Shown here in pieces: positions 41,368-49,752 of a DNA stretch of 64,000 nt. The stretch's first letter is position 1; the number at the start of each line of letters is the position of its first letter. The notes beneath the pieces are model-generated. The model was not told the DNA's origin, did no database searches, and saw only the letters and a program-made list of their open reading frames with translations. The stretch is taken from NCBI RefSeq assembly GCF_003719305.1, contig NZ_RARC01000014.1:92585-156584 (forward strand), given 5' to 3'. The position numbers and the translations under genes are program-made. Source of the DNA: Mycolicibacterium stellerae (lineage in GTDB: Bacteria; Actinomycetota; Actinomycetes; Mycobacteriales; Mycobacteriaceae).

Positions 41368-43279
41368 CGGCCGCCGCGACGCTGCCCTGCAGGTGCCCGA
41401 CCAGCCCGCTGCGGCGGTGCGGCCCAAGCACGATCAGGCTCGCGTTGCTCTCTTCGGCGGCCGCCAGGATGCCTTTCCACGTCGGCGCCGCCTCCACGGC
41501 CACGGCGTCCGCGTCGAACCCGGCTCTCGCGGCGAGCGAAGCGCCGTGTGCCGCTGTGCTCTCGGCGGCCCGCCGCACCTCGGTGGCCTGGTCGGCGTCG
41601 AAGTGCCTCTTCTCCACCGGGGTGAACCCGACGTGGGCCGGCTGCCACACGCACACCACCAACGCACACCGTCCCGGCGGCAGCTGGGAGGCGGCCTGTT
41701 CGATCGCGCACGCAGCCAGTTCGGACCCGTCGTAGGCGAACAGCACAGGACCGACCGACGTCGGCAGGCGCCGAGGAACCGCAGCCGTCACACGTTCACG
41801 ATGATCGATCCCGGGAACCGGTGACGGCAGGCCGGACCGGATGCGGGCCAACAACGGCGGCGAATACCACGCGGGCGATTCGCCGTCGAGAAACTCGTCC
41901 AGGTCCGGCTTCTGCGGTCGCGCCCCGCTCAGCACGTAGATCGCCACCCCGAAGACGGCACCGCCGATCGCCAGCCCGAAACCGATCCACAACGTGGTGC
42001 CCGTGCCTGCCGCCAGATCGCCGGGCAGTGCATCGGCGACATGCGCAAGGATGGGTGCCACCATGAACGCCGCCACCGCCCGCAACAGCTCGATGATCGC
42101 GAACACCCGCTGCAGGCTGGCCGACTGCAATGAGAAGCCCGCGACGAACAACGCGGGCGCCACCGCCGCGCCCAACGCCAGCCCCGTCAACGCCGAGCCG
42201 ACCATTGCCAGCGACTGGTTCGCCGGAAGCGCGTAGGAGAACACCAGGATTCCCGCAGCCAGCAGCGCCATGCCGACCAGCGGCAGGTAATGCATCGCCT
42301 TGCGGGAGATGACGAACCCGAACACGACCGCCATCACGACGGCCCCGCCGAGCTCGGGCAGATAGATCAGCCCGACCTGGACAGGGCTGAAGCTCTCCAA
42401 CAACACGTTGGCGGTCAGCGCCGTCGCCGCGACCGACGCCGCGGCGGCGAACAGCGCGACGCCGACCCCGGCGACCGGGATCGCGCTCGTCAACATCGTG
42501 CGGACCGTCAGCAGGGGCCGCTTGGCCCTGAACTGGTAGACGATCAACACCACGATCAGCGCCAGGCCGCCGAACATCGGCACGCTGGCCGCCGGGTCGC
42601 GCAACGCGTGCGTGGTGAGTTGCGCCGCGCCGACGAACGCGGCCGTGCACCCGACCGTCGCCAATGCGATGGCCAACAGGTCGCGCGGGGCGTCGGGATC
42701 AGCGGGTGGCGCGTCGTCAAATGTCAACGCCGCCATGACAAGAGCCAGCATCGCAATCGCGGCGATGATCCAGAACAGCGGTCGCCACTCATGCGCCTCG
42801 GCCTGCGCGCCCCCGATGAACGGGCCGAGCGCCACCGCACCGAAGACGCACATGTTCATGATCACCGCGGTATTGCGCAGTTTGTCCCTCGGGAACCCGA
42901 TCGTCAGCGGCGGCGCCGCGGCGATCAACAGCATGCTCGTCGACAGCCCCTGCAGCACGTGCCCGCCGATGTACATGCCCGCGTTCAGCGCGGCGGCGGC
43001 GAGCACCGAACCCGCCACGAGGAGCACCGCATACCCGAGCAGCATCCTGCGCTGCGGGAGGTGCTGGGCGAACTGGACGGCAAGGACCGTGCCGACGGCG
43101 TAGGCCGCGTTGCCAAGACCCGACGCCAGCGTCATCGCCTGGGCGCTCATGTGCAGGTCTGCGGTGATGATCGGGGCCAGCGGGTCGATCGCCGCCGACA
43201 GCGCGAGATAGGGAATCAGGGCGAGTGTGACCATGGCAGCAACCGCCGGATAGCGTCCGGCGAGGGGTCCTTGGCGCAC
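41309..43279 (-). CDS. MFS transporter with C-terminal universal-stress-protein domain
   Basis: About 656 residues. The first ~490 form a DHA2-type MFS transporter (some 14 hydrophobic helices, from LALIPYLALSAAIDPLAPII onward). After a Pro-rich linker a cytoplasmic USP domain follows (about 515-650), starting VLFAYDGSELAACAIEQAA and ending with the nucleotide-loop pattern LGPHRRSGLVGHLQGSVA and STIPVMAIP. USP domains bind ATP or cAMP in mycobacteria, so nucleotide state might gate transport (inference). The GTG at 43279 is the best available start, but no good ribosome site was seen; an ATG at 43234 is an alternative. The 3' end overlaps the xanthine dehydrogenase gene. Confidence 0.83.
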   Translation of the reverse strand: MRQGPLAGRYPAVAAMVTLALIPYLALSAAIDPLAPIITADLHMSAQAMTLASGLGNAAYAVGTVLAVQFAQHLPQRRMLLGYAVLLVAGSVLAAAALNAGMYIGGHVLQGLSTSMLLIAAAPPLTIGFPRDKLRNTAVIMNMCVFGAVALGPFIGGAQAEAHEWRPLFWIIAAIAMLALVMAALTFDDAPPADPDAPRDLLAIALATVGCTAAFVGAAQLTTHALRDPAASVPMFGGLALIVVLIVYQFRAKRPLLTVRTMLTSAIPVAGVGVALFAAAASVAATALTANVLLESFSPVQVGLIYLPELGGAVVMAVVFGFVISRKAMHYLPLVGMALLAAGILVFSYALPANQSLAMVGSALTGLALGAAVAPALFVAGFSLQSASLQRVFAIIELLRAVAAFMVAPILAHVADALPGDLAAGTGTTLWIGFGLAIGGAVFGVAIYVLSGARPQKPDLDEFLDGESPAWYSPPLLARIRSGLPSPVPGIDHRERVTAAVPRRLPTSVGPVLFAYDGSELAACAIEQAASQLPPGRCALVVCVWQPAHVGFTPVEKRHFDADQATEVRRAAESTAAHGASLAARAGFDADAVAVEAAPTWKGILAAAEESNASLIVLGPHRRSGLVGHLQGSVAAAVMAHSTIPVMAIPEQPCRR

Positions 43280-43337
43280 GCGTCGCTGAAACTGAGCCCA
43301 GATTGAATTTATTCCCGTACAGCAAACGCTCAGGAAG

Positions 43338-44609
43338 TCAGCGCCGCAGGCGGGTCCTGATCGTCTCGACGACGCTCCAGCCGACAAGCGTGCCGAGGGC
43401 GATGGAGAAGATCGCGGCGACGCTGGTGCCGAGCGTGGCGACATCGTCGCCCCCACTTTGGACGGCTTCGCCGAGCGACTGGAAGCTCAGCGAGCCGGGG
43501 ACCAGCGCCCAGAACGCCGCAAGCATCATCACGATCGCAGGCGGTGACGTCTTGATCTGCGCCCCGAGCGTCGCGAACGGCACCACCAGGAACGCGCCGA
43601 CGGCACCGGAGTGCGTCGGCGACATGAAAAGGCCGCCCACCTTCTGCCCCACCAGTGCAACACCGACCGCCAGCATCAGCCACAGCAGCGACCTCGTCGG
43701 CGCCGACAGATAGATGTACAGCCCGATCGCGATCACCACGACGGCGACGTACAGCGACCATCCGCCCATCTGCGGCGACGGCGCCTGCGGCGCGACCCGG
43801 CCCGCGACATGGATGCCCAGCCCGACCCCGAACACGAGCAACATCAGTTGTGTCACACCGTAAATCAGCCGGCTGGCCCCGCTGATGATCTGTGCGCTGG
43901 CCAGCTCCATCGAGGCGATCGTCAACGCGAGGCCGGGCAGGATGGCCACCAGCGGCGGGCTGATCACCCGCAGCAACCCGTCGTTGGCGGCGTCGGCGAC
44001 AAACCACGTCGCCAGCATGGTGACCACCATCGCCGCCAGCGTCGGAAGCACCGCGTTGAGCGTGGGAAACGGCCGACCGAGGATGACGATGGCGCCGACC
44101 ACCGCGCCGAGAAACGCGTAACCCCACAGCGACGCCCACGTCGGGTTGATGACCATGCCGAAGCCGAGTGTGGTGATGACGTAGCCGATCACCGTCGTGA
44201 CGGGCCCGAATCGCGGCTTCATGGTGCGCGCGACGGCGGCCTCGCGCGCCGCGTCGGCCGGGGTGATGGCACCGACCTCGGCCAGCTCGGCGATCGCGTC
44301 GATGCGGCCCGCTAGGTTCAGCTGCGTCGTCGGGCTGACGACCGTCTCGACCTCATAGGCGATGTTGCCGACCTGCACCACCAGCGCGGTCGGCAGCACC
44401 ACCACGCGGACGGTCTCGTGCGTGTACTGCTTGGCGATCGCCAGCAGCCGCGCCCGGACGAGCTGCACTGGCTGCTCGCACTCGATCAGCGCGATCCCCA
44501 GCTCGCGCAGCATCGCGGCGACCTCGACATCGTCGTGGTCGCGCGCCTGAACCGCTTCGGGGATCTCCTTGCGAATCGACTGCAGGAACCGCTGCGCCCG
44601 GCTTTTCAT
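43338..44609 (-). CDS. Threonine/serine exporter family protein (ThrE-like)
   Basis: 423-residue ThrE-type transporter. The amphipathic N-terminal domain (about 1-150, with LGIALIECEQPVQLVRARL and VVSPTTQLNLAGRIDAIAEL) and about ten C-terminal helices match the Corynebacterium threonine/serine exporter in layout and length class. These proteins export small amino acids by proton antiport. The gene overlaps the upstream isochorismatase-like gene by four bases, in a three-gene coupled set with the rhomboid-like gene. A direct link between those functions is not evident. Confidence 0.87.
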   Translation of the reverse strand: MKSRAQRFLQSIRKEIPEAVQARDHDDVEVAAMLRELGIALIECEQPVQLVRARLLAIAKQYTHETVRVVVLPTALVVQVGNIAYEVETVVSPTTQLNLAGRIDAIAELAEVGAITPADAAREAAVARTMKPRFGPVTTVIGYVITTLGFGMVINPTWASLWGYAFLGAVVGAIVILGRPFPTLNAVLPTLAAMVVTMLATWFVADAANDGLLRVISPPLVAILPGLALTIASMELASAQIISGASRLIYGVTQLMLLVFGVGLGIHVAGRVAPQAPSPQMGGWSLYVAVVVIAIGLYIYLSAPTRSLLWLMLAVGVALVGQKVGGLFMSPTHSGAVGAFLVVPFATLGAQIKTSPPAIVMMLAAFWALVPGSLSFQSLGEAVQSGGDDVATLGTSVAAIFSIALGTLVGWSVVETIRTRLRR

Positions 44610-45223
44610 CGCCCCGCGCGGATCGCTTCAACGACCTCGTCCGTGGACACGACGGCAGCATAGTTCGGCAGGTTGACCTCCAGCGCGGCGTGCATGTGGT
44701 CGTCGGAGTAGCTCGTCGTCGCGTCCTTCACGACCGTGACCTGGTAGCCGAGCTCGGCACCGTACCGGACCGTCGCCTCGACACAGGTGTGCGCGATCAG
44801 GCCGATGACGATGAGCTCTCCGATCCCGTGCTTCTTCAGCAGCAGATCCAGATCGGTGTTCGCGAATCCGCTTGAACACCAATGCTCTTGGGAAACAATG
44901 TCGCCCGGTTGCGGCTTGAACTCGTCGCGCAGCTCGCCGCCCCAGGTGCCGAACTCGAACGTCCTGCGATCCCACGCGGCCTTCTGAATCGGCGCGACGT
45001 ACTTCCACGTCTCGTAGTCGCCGGGCCGGTAGCGGCGGTGCAGCGCATAGAACACCCGGATATCGGCCACCCGCGCGGCATCGAGCACCTGCTCCATGTG
45101 GGGTATGCAACCGTTGGCCTCGGCGACCCCCTTCAGCCGGTCCCACACCTTGCCGCCCTCGGAGATGAAGTCGTTGTAGGGGTCGATCACCAGCAGTCCC
45201 GTGATGCCCGGCGCGAACGTCAT
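44606..45223 (-). CDS. Isochorismatase-family cysteine hydrolase
   Basis: 205-residue cysteine hydrolase. The catalytic Asp is in LLVIDPYNDF (about residue 14) and the nucleophile Cys in LIAHTCVEATVRYG (about 148). The third triad position, usually Lys in a DVVxxKxxxSAF context, reads DIVSQEHWCSSGF, where by eye Glu replaces Lys. Members hydrolyse amides or vinyl ethers (nicotinamidase, N-carbamoylsarcosine, isochorismate). It is translationally coupled on both sides (ATGA overlaps) to ThrE and the rhomboid-like gene. The substrate is unknown. Confidence 0.85.
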   Translation of the reverse strand: MTFAPGITGLLVIDPYNDFISEGGKVWDRLKGVAEANGCIPHMEQVLDAARVADIRVFYALHRRYRPGDYETWKYVAPIQKAAWDRRTFEFGTWGGELRDEFKPQPGDIVSQEHWCSSGFANTDLDLLLKKHGIGELIVIGLIAHTCVEATVRYGAELGYQVTVVKDATTSYSDDHMHAALEVNLPNYAAVVSTDEVVEAIRAGR

Positions 45224-45870
45224 GGGCCCATCTTGCCGGGCGCGACGTCCGGGTAGGGCAATCGGTCACGGTCGGGCGCCAGCGGGACCGCTGCCAGCCC
45301 GACCAGGAGCGACGTCAGGTGGCCCACCTCGGTGAAGGTCGGCCGCAGGGCCGCATTGGCGGTCAACGCGGCGACGGCCGTCGCCTGACTTCCGGCGCGC
45401 CACCGCGGCCGGACATATCCCGACAACGCGCCCGCCACCCCGAGGACGAAGTAGCTCACCCCGACGTCGCGTGCGTTGGTCAGTCGCCTCGGCGCCTCGC
45501 CCTTCTTCAACGACCACCTCAGAAAGCCCTGGCCCGCGAAGGTGCCGACGGCATGCGCCGCCGATCCGACGAGAAGCCAACGCCACCAACGCAACCGACG
45601 CTCGGCAGGGGCGACGACCCCGACGAACATCGGCACGTACGGCCACCACATGCGGCCGTCGAGCCAGAACAGGCTGGCCGCAAGCACCCGCGACGGTTCG
45701 CTGCTCAGCCTGCGCAGGTTGGTCGAATGCCTGCGCTGGATTCGCTTCGCCCCCCGCCGTCCGGCCGACCGCTGAACCCGCGTCGTGACGAACAGGACCA
45801 GCAGCCAGCCGAAGGTGAGCGGGGCGCTGGCTACCGCCCGAACCGTGCCGTCCAGCTTCGCGTCGTCCAC
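45220..45870 (-). CDS. Rhomboid-like membrane protein
   Basis: 216-residue protein with about six hydrophobic stretches. Two features recall rhomboid proteases: a GVSYF motif (GxSx, about residue 138) within one helix and a His in GHLTSLLVGL (about 184) in the last helix, at spacing like the Ser-His dyad. An Arg-rich segment (QRSAGRRGAKRIQRRHS) follows the first helix. Protease activity is unproven and the overall similarity is weak. It starts an operon with the isochorismatase and ThrE genes and is divergent from the APH-like gene. Confidence 0.65.
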   Translation of the reverse strand: MDDAKLDGTVRAVASAPLTFGWLLVLFVTTRVQRSAGRRGAKRIQRRHSTNLRRLSSEPSRVLAASLFWLDGRMWWPYVPMFVGVVAPAERRLRWWRWLLVGSAAHAVGTFAGQGFLRWSLKKGEAPRRLTNARDVGVSYFVLGVAGALSGYVRPRWRAGSQATAVAALTANAALRPTFTEVGHLTSLLVGLAAVPLAPDRDRLPYPDVAPGKMGP

Positions 45871-45925
45871 CCCGTCAAACCTAGCGCCCGGTTGTCGTGA
45901 CCGTGTCCGTCATAACGTGGGCGCC

Positions 45926-46732
45926 GTGACCGCAAGACCGATCGACGGCGCGCTCCAGCGGCAGCTCGACCAGTGGGACCTTCGGCTCGACGGCGATGTC
46001 ATCGAAGGGCACGGCTCGATCATCCAGCCGGTGCGCACCCCCGACGGAGCGCCTGCCATCCTCAAGATCGGCGGTTCCGACGCGGAATCCGAACACGAGC
46101 ACCTCGTGCTCCGGCGGTGGGGCGGCGAAGGTGCCGTCCGGCTGCTGAGCGCCGATCCACCACACCGCGCCCTTCTTCTCGAACGGCTGCATTCCGCGAC
46201 CCTGCGCAGCGTACGCGACGTCGACGCATGCGACGTCGTCGCCGGGCTCTACGGACGCCTGCACGTACCCGCGATGCCCCAATTACGCTCGCTGGTGAGC
46301 GAACTCGACGGCTGGACGCGCCGATTGCAATCGCTTCCCCGCAGCGCGCCGATCCCGCACCGTCTGGTCGAGCAGGCGATCGCGCTCGGAAGGGACCTGA
46401 GCACCGAACCGGCCACGGTCGTGCTGCACGGCAATCTCCACTACGCAACCGCACTCGCGGCCGACCGCGAGCCCTGGCTGGCGATCGCACCCGCGCCGGT
46501 CAACGGTGACCCGCACTACGAACTCGCCCCGATGCTGTGGCACCGCTGGGACGATGTGGCCGGTGACGTCAGAGACGCCGTGCGAAGGCGCTTTCACCGT
46601 CTTGTCGACGCCTCAGGGTTCGACGAGGACCGTGCGCGCGCGTGGGCTGTGGTCCGAGTCGTCCTGCAGGCAACGCGGGACCCGGCGAACCTCACGACCT
46701 ACGTCGCCGTTGCCAAGGCCGTCCAGCAATGA
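45926..46732 (+). CDS. Aminoglycoside-phosphotransferase-fold protein, probable pseudokinase
   Basis: 268-residue protein resembling streptomycin 6-kinase/APH enzymes. A kinase N-lobe (PAILKIGGSDAESEHEHLVLRRW) keeps a Lys and a Glu, LLLERL is the hinge, and the C-lobe has HGNLHYATALAADREPWLAI. In active APH enzymes this reads HGDLHxxN with catalytic Asp, then a metal-binding Asp in the IDPKG motif; here the Asp is Asn, the loop Asn is Ala/Thr and the second Asp is Ala (IAPAP). GDPHYELAPMLW after it is well kept. The GTG at 45926 is chosen because it starts the domain. A non-catalytic binding role is more likely than antibiotic phosphorylation. Confidence 0.78.
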   Translation: MTARPIDGALQRQLDQWDLRLDGDVIEGHGSIIQPVRTPDGAPAILKIGGSDAESEHEHLVLRRWGGEGAVRLLSADPPHRALLLERLHSATLRSVRDVDACDVVAGLYGRLHVPAMPQLRSLVSELDGWTRRLQSLPRSAPIPHRLVEQAIALGRDLSTEPATVVLHGNLHYATALAADREPWLAIAPAPVNGDPHYELAPMLWHRWDDVAGDVRDAVRRRFHRLVDASGFDEDRARAWAVVRVVLQATRDPANLTTYVAVAKAVQQ

Positions 46733-46757
46733 GTGACGTGGGCGGTGGCCGTCGGGC

Positions 46758-46916
46758 TCAGCGCACCTTTTCGGGAATCGAATTCAGCGCCTGCAGCACG
46801 TGCACTGCCAACTCGTTCGCGGCGTCGCCATCGAGCTTGGAATGTGCCTTGATGGCGTCTTTGACTATGTCGACGCGAACGTCATAGGGGGTGCGGAGGG
46901 TTGTTGGCGAAGCCAT
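46758..46916 (-). CDS. Small conserved-looking protein, 52 aa
   Basis: ATG at 46916 to TGA at 46758; AAGGA sits 8 nt upstream of the start (within AAGAAGGAAAACGTG). The peptide begins MASPTTLRTPYDVRVDIVKD and ends LNSIPEKVR, with one amphipathic helix (VKDAIKAHSKL) and a second (ANELAVHVLQAL). It resembles short actinobacterial proteins of DUF6307 type from memory, which could not be verified. No signal peptide or membrane helix. It lies upstream of the desaturase gene on the same strand (76-bp gap) and converges on the APH-like gene. Function unknown. Confidence 0.7.
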   Translation of the reverse strand: MASPTTLRTPYDVRVDIVKDAIKAHSKLDGDAANELAVHVLQALNSIPEKVR

Positions 46917-46992
46917 CACGTTTTCCTTCTTAGTCAGACATGTCCGCTCGCAACCGAGCTGCCCGATACCTTTGACAATACGCCGTTGCGCG

Positions 46993-48216
46993 TCATCGGG
47001 ATTCGCGCGCCCGCTTGCCGCGGCGGGCCCGAGCCCGCAACGCCGTGCCGAGCCCGGTCATCGGGTCACCTGCTGCTGACGTGGGTTTGGCGACGAACAT
47101 CCGCTCAGACGCGGTCTCTGGCGCGTCGTCGGCGGTGGCCGTCAGGAAGCGGTCGGGAAGTGCCAGCTTGTGGATGGTGCGCAGGGTCAGGAAATACTGG
47201 CGCACAAGAGGACCGGTCGTATAGGGCAGGTCGTACTTGTCGCACAACGCCCGAACCCGCACCGCGATCTGCGCGTAGCGGTTACTCGGCAGGTCGGGGA
47301 ACAGGTGGTGCTCGATCTGATAGCACAAGTTGCCGGTTGAAAATGCCAGCAGCGGACCGGCTTTGAAGTTCGCGGCGCCAAGCATCTGCCGCAGATACCA
47401 GTCGCCTCGGGTTTCATTGTCGAGCACGTCTGCGCTGAATTTCTCCGCGCCGTCGGGAAAGTGCCCACAGAAGATGACCACGTATGTCCAGAGGTTACGC
47501 ACAAGGTTGGCCACCGCGTTGGCCCCAAGCGTTCTGCGCCACCGGGACAAGCTCAGCGCCGGGAAGACCACGTAGTCCTTGACGGTCTGGCGGGCAATCT
47601 TCTTGGTCAGTTTCAGCCTCGCTTGACCGACCTTGGCTGCATCGGGGCTCAGCCGGTCCCGCTCGGAATGAATGCCGTGAAGTGCAATCCCCCACTCGAA
47701 AATACTCGCCAGCAACAGGTTCCGAATAGGCTGGAACAGATGCTCGAGCCGCCACGGCTCGTCGCGGGTCACCCGTATCACGCCAAATCCGAGATCGTCG
47801 TCCACGCCGACCACGTTGCTGAACACGTGGTGGCGGTAATTGTGGGAATACCGCCACTGCGACGAAACGGCCACCATGTCCCACTCCCACGTGGCGGAGT
47901 GAATTTCGGGATCGTTCATCCAATCCCATTGGCCGTGGCTGACGTTGTGGCCGATTTCCATGTTCTCGACGCATTTGGCAAAGGCCAGCGACATGGTTCC
48001 CAAGGCCCAGCCGACTCGTGACCGGCTGCAGCCGATGAGCAGTCGCGACGCGACCTCGAGCGTCCTTTGGAACCTGATGGTGCGCCGGATGTAGGCGGCG
48101 TCCCGCTCACCGAGCGACTCCTCGATGTCGCACCGAATGGCGTCGAGTTCGTTCCCGAGGGCCTCGATGTCGGATTCAGTCAGATGCGCGTAGGCAGCGA
48201 TGTCGGCGATGGCCAT
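46993..48216 (-). CDS. Membrane fatty-acid desaturase (DesA3-like)
   Basis: 407-residue di-iron membrane desaturase. All three His boxes are present: GHNVSHGQWDW (HxxxH, about 98), HNYRHHVFSN (about 134) and QIEHHLFPDLP (about 310). The layout matches mycobacterial DesA3 (acyl-CoA Delta9 desaturase) and linoleoyl-CoA-desaturase-type enzymes. DesA3 in M. tuberculosis depends on an adjacent flavin reductase (Rv3230c); no such partner is next to this gene, so electrons must come from elsewhere. The C-terminal 40 residues are Arg/Ala-rich and cytoplasmic. Substrate and double-bond position are not determinable. Confidence 0.89.
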   Translation of the reverse strand: MAIADIAAYAHLTESDIEALGNELDAIRCDIEESLGERDAAYIRRTIRFQRTLEVASRLLIGCSRSRVGWALGTMSLAFAKCVENMEIGHNVSHGQWDWMNDPEIHSATWEWDMVAVSSQWRYSHNYRHHVFSNVVGVDDDLGFGVIRVTRDEPWRLEHLFQPIRNLLLASIFEWGIALHGIHSERDRLSPDAAKVGQARLKLTKKIARQTVKDYVVFPALSLSRWRRTLGANAVANLVRNLWTYVVIFCGHFPDGAEKFSADVLDNETRGDWYLRQMLGAANFKAGPLLAFSTGNLCYQIEHHLFPDLPSNRYAQIAVRVRALCDKYDLPYTTGPLVRQYFLTLRTIHKLALPDRFLTATADDAPETASERMFVAKPTSAAGDPMTGLGTALRARARRGKRARESR

Positions 48217-48446
48217 GGATGTCCTGTCGATCCGGTCCGGCTGGGGAGGGGCTGTTGTGACAACCCAAGTTATTGCGGATCACCGGCCGAAATCGAAAGA
48301 GGACGGCAGCGCGTCGGCGTATCCCCAGCTTACGGGCCATCACGCTCGGCGGCAACGTGGTGTTCGCCGGCGGCTGCCGGGCAAACCGAAGGGGTAAGGT
48401 CAAACGAATCGGGACCACCCAGGCCCCCACGATCAAGGGGCGAGCG

Positions 48447-48584
48447 ATGTCTGATAAGTCTCCTCGACAAGCCATGTCCAAGAAGTCCGGAAAATCACTG
48501 AAAGAGAAGCGCGCCGCCAAGAACGAGAAGTCAGCGGCCAAGGATTCTGCCGCCCAGGCTCTGTTTCATGACAAGAAGCGCTGA
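48447..48584 (+). CDS. Small Lys/Ala-rich protein, 45 aa
   Basis: ATG at 48447 preceded by AAGGGG about 6 nt upstream. The product is strongly basic (KSPRQAMSKKSGKSLKEKRA and similar) and predicted to form one charged helix, ending FHDKKR. Short basic proteins starting MSDKSPRQ are, from memory, common in mycobacteria, but their function is unknown; nucleic-acid or ribosome binding would fit the charge (speculation). The last 17 bp overlap the start of the next gene, which begins inside it in another frame, so the two are probably co-translated. Confidence 0.72.
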   Translation: MSDKSPRQAMSKKSGKSLKEKRAAKNEKSAAKDSAAQALFHDKKR

Positions 48585-49752
48585 CGAGCAACAGCTTTCG
48601 CTTGGGGTCCTCGCTCGTTCGCGTAAGCCGAACGAGCGCAGGCTGCCCATTCACCCTGCGCATCTCAGCAGGATCGATCCCCGGATCCTGGCGCGGGTAT
48701 TCCTCGAGCACGGGTACGGCTCGGATTTCGGCGCGACGGATGGCGAACTGGCTCGACTCGTCGGTGGAATCGGCACCAGAGAACAACTAATCGCCGAATG
48801 CGACGTCGTTCTGTTACCCAAGGTGCAGGCCGAGGACCTGGCGGAATTCAAAACGGGACAGATCGTCCTCGGCTGGCCACATTGCGTCCAGGATTCGGCG
48901 CTCACGCAGATCGCCATAGATCGACGGCTCACGTTGATCGCCTTCGAGGCGATGAATCACTGGCAGGGCGACGGTGGTTTCGGCCTGCACGTCTTCCACA
49001 AGAACAACGAGCTCGCGGGCTACTGCTCCGTGCTGCACGCCATGCAACTGATCGGGATCACCGGAAGCTACGGCCGACGGCTGCGCGCGGCCGTCATCGG
49101 TTTCGGCGCCACCGCTCGCGGTGCGGTCACCGCGCTGAACGCGCACGGCGTCGACGACGTGCGCGTGCTGACCAATCGGGAGGTGGCCGCCGTAGGTTCG
49201 CCGATCCATTCGACCCAGATCGTTCAGATGGGGCGCGACGACGAAACGCCGGAGCGGACCTGGGCGGACACCCCGGACGACGGTGTCATCCCGGTGGCCC
49301 GTTTCCTCGCCGACAACGACATCGTCGTCAACTGTGTACTTCAGGACCCCGACGCACCACTGATCTTCGTCACCGAGGACGACCTGGCGTCCTTCACCCC
49401 TGGAAGCCTGATCATCGACGTCTCATGTGACACCGGTATGGGATTCGACTGGGCGCGACCGACCTCGTTCACAGAGCCGATGGTCGAGATGGCGGGCGGT
49501 ATCCACTATTACGCGGTGGACCACAGCCCGTCGTATCTGTGGAACTCGGCGACGTGGGAGATCAGCGAGGCGTTGCTACCGCACATCGACACCATCCTCG
49601 CCGGGCCCTCGGCGTGGAACGCGACCCCGACTATCGCCAGGGCAATCGAGATCCGCGATGGCGTCGTGCTCAATCCGAGCATCCTGTCGTTTCAACACCG
49701 CGACGATGCCTATCCGCACGAGGTCATGTCGCAGCCGGCCGCTCGGCGATAA
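48568..49752 (+). CDS. N5-(carboxyethyl)ornithine synthase-like dehydrogenase
   Basis: 394-residue protein of the alanine dehydrogenase/PNT superfamily. The N-terminal domain has the substrate Arg/Lys pattern SRKPNERRLPIHPAHLSRID, and the central Rossmann domain has AAVIGFGATARGAVTALN (about 170-190), then LIIDVSCDTGMGFDWARPTSF and YAVDHSPSYLWNSATWEIS. This combination is closest to N5-(carboxyethyl)ornithine synthases, which reductively condense an amino acid with pyruvate using NADPH. Saccharopine- or opine-dehydrogenase-like roles are alternatives. It overlaps the small basic gene upstream and the convergent glycosyltransferase gene (29 bp). Confidence 0.72.
   Translation: MTRSADEQQLSLGVLARSRKPNERRLPIHPAHLSRIDPRILARVFLEHGYGSDFGATDGELARLVGGIGTREQLIAECDVVLLPKVQAEDLAEFKTGQIVLGWPHCVQDSALTQIAIDRRLTLIAFEAMNHWQGDGGFGLHVFHKNNELAGYCSVLHAMQLIGITGSYGRRLRAAVIGFGATARGAVTALNAHGVDDVRVLTNREVAAVGSPIHSTQIVQMGRDDETPERTWADTPDDGVIPVARFLADNDIVVNCVLQDPDAPLIFVTEDDLASFTPGSLIIDVSCDTGMGFDWARPTSFTEPMVEMAGGIHYYAVDHSPSYLWNSATWEISEALLPHIDTILAGPSAWNATPTIARAIEIRDGVVLNPSILSFQHRDDAYPHEVMSQPAARR

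Noticed and set aside
45926..46732. Functional aminoglycoside-resistance gene
   Set aside because: The catalytic and metal-binding Asp residues of the APH family are replaced, so resistance activity is not supported.
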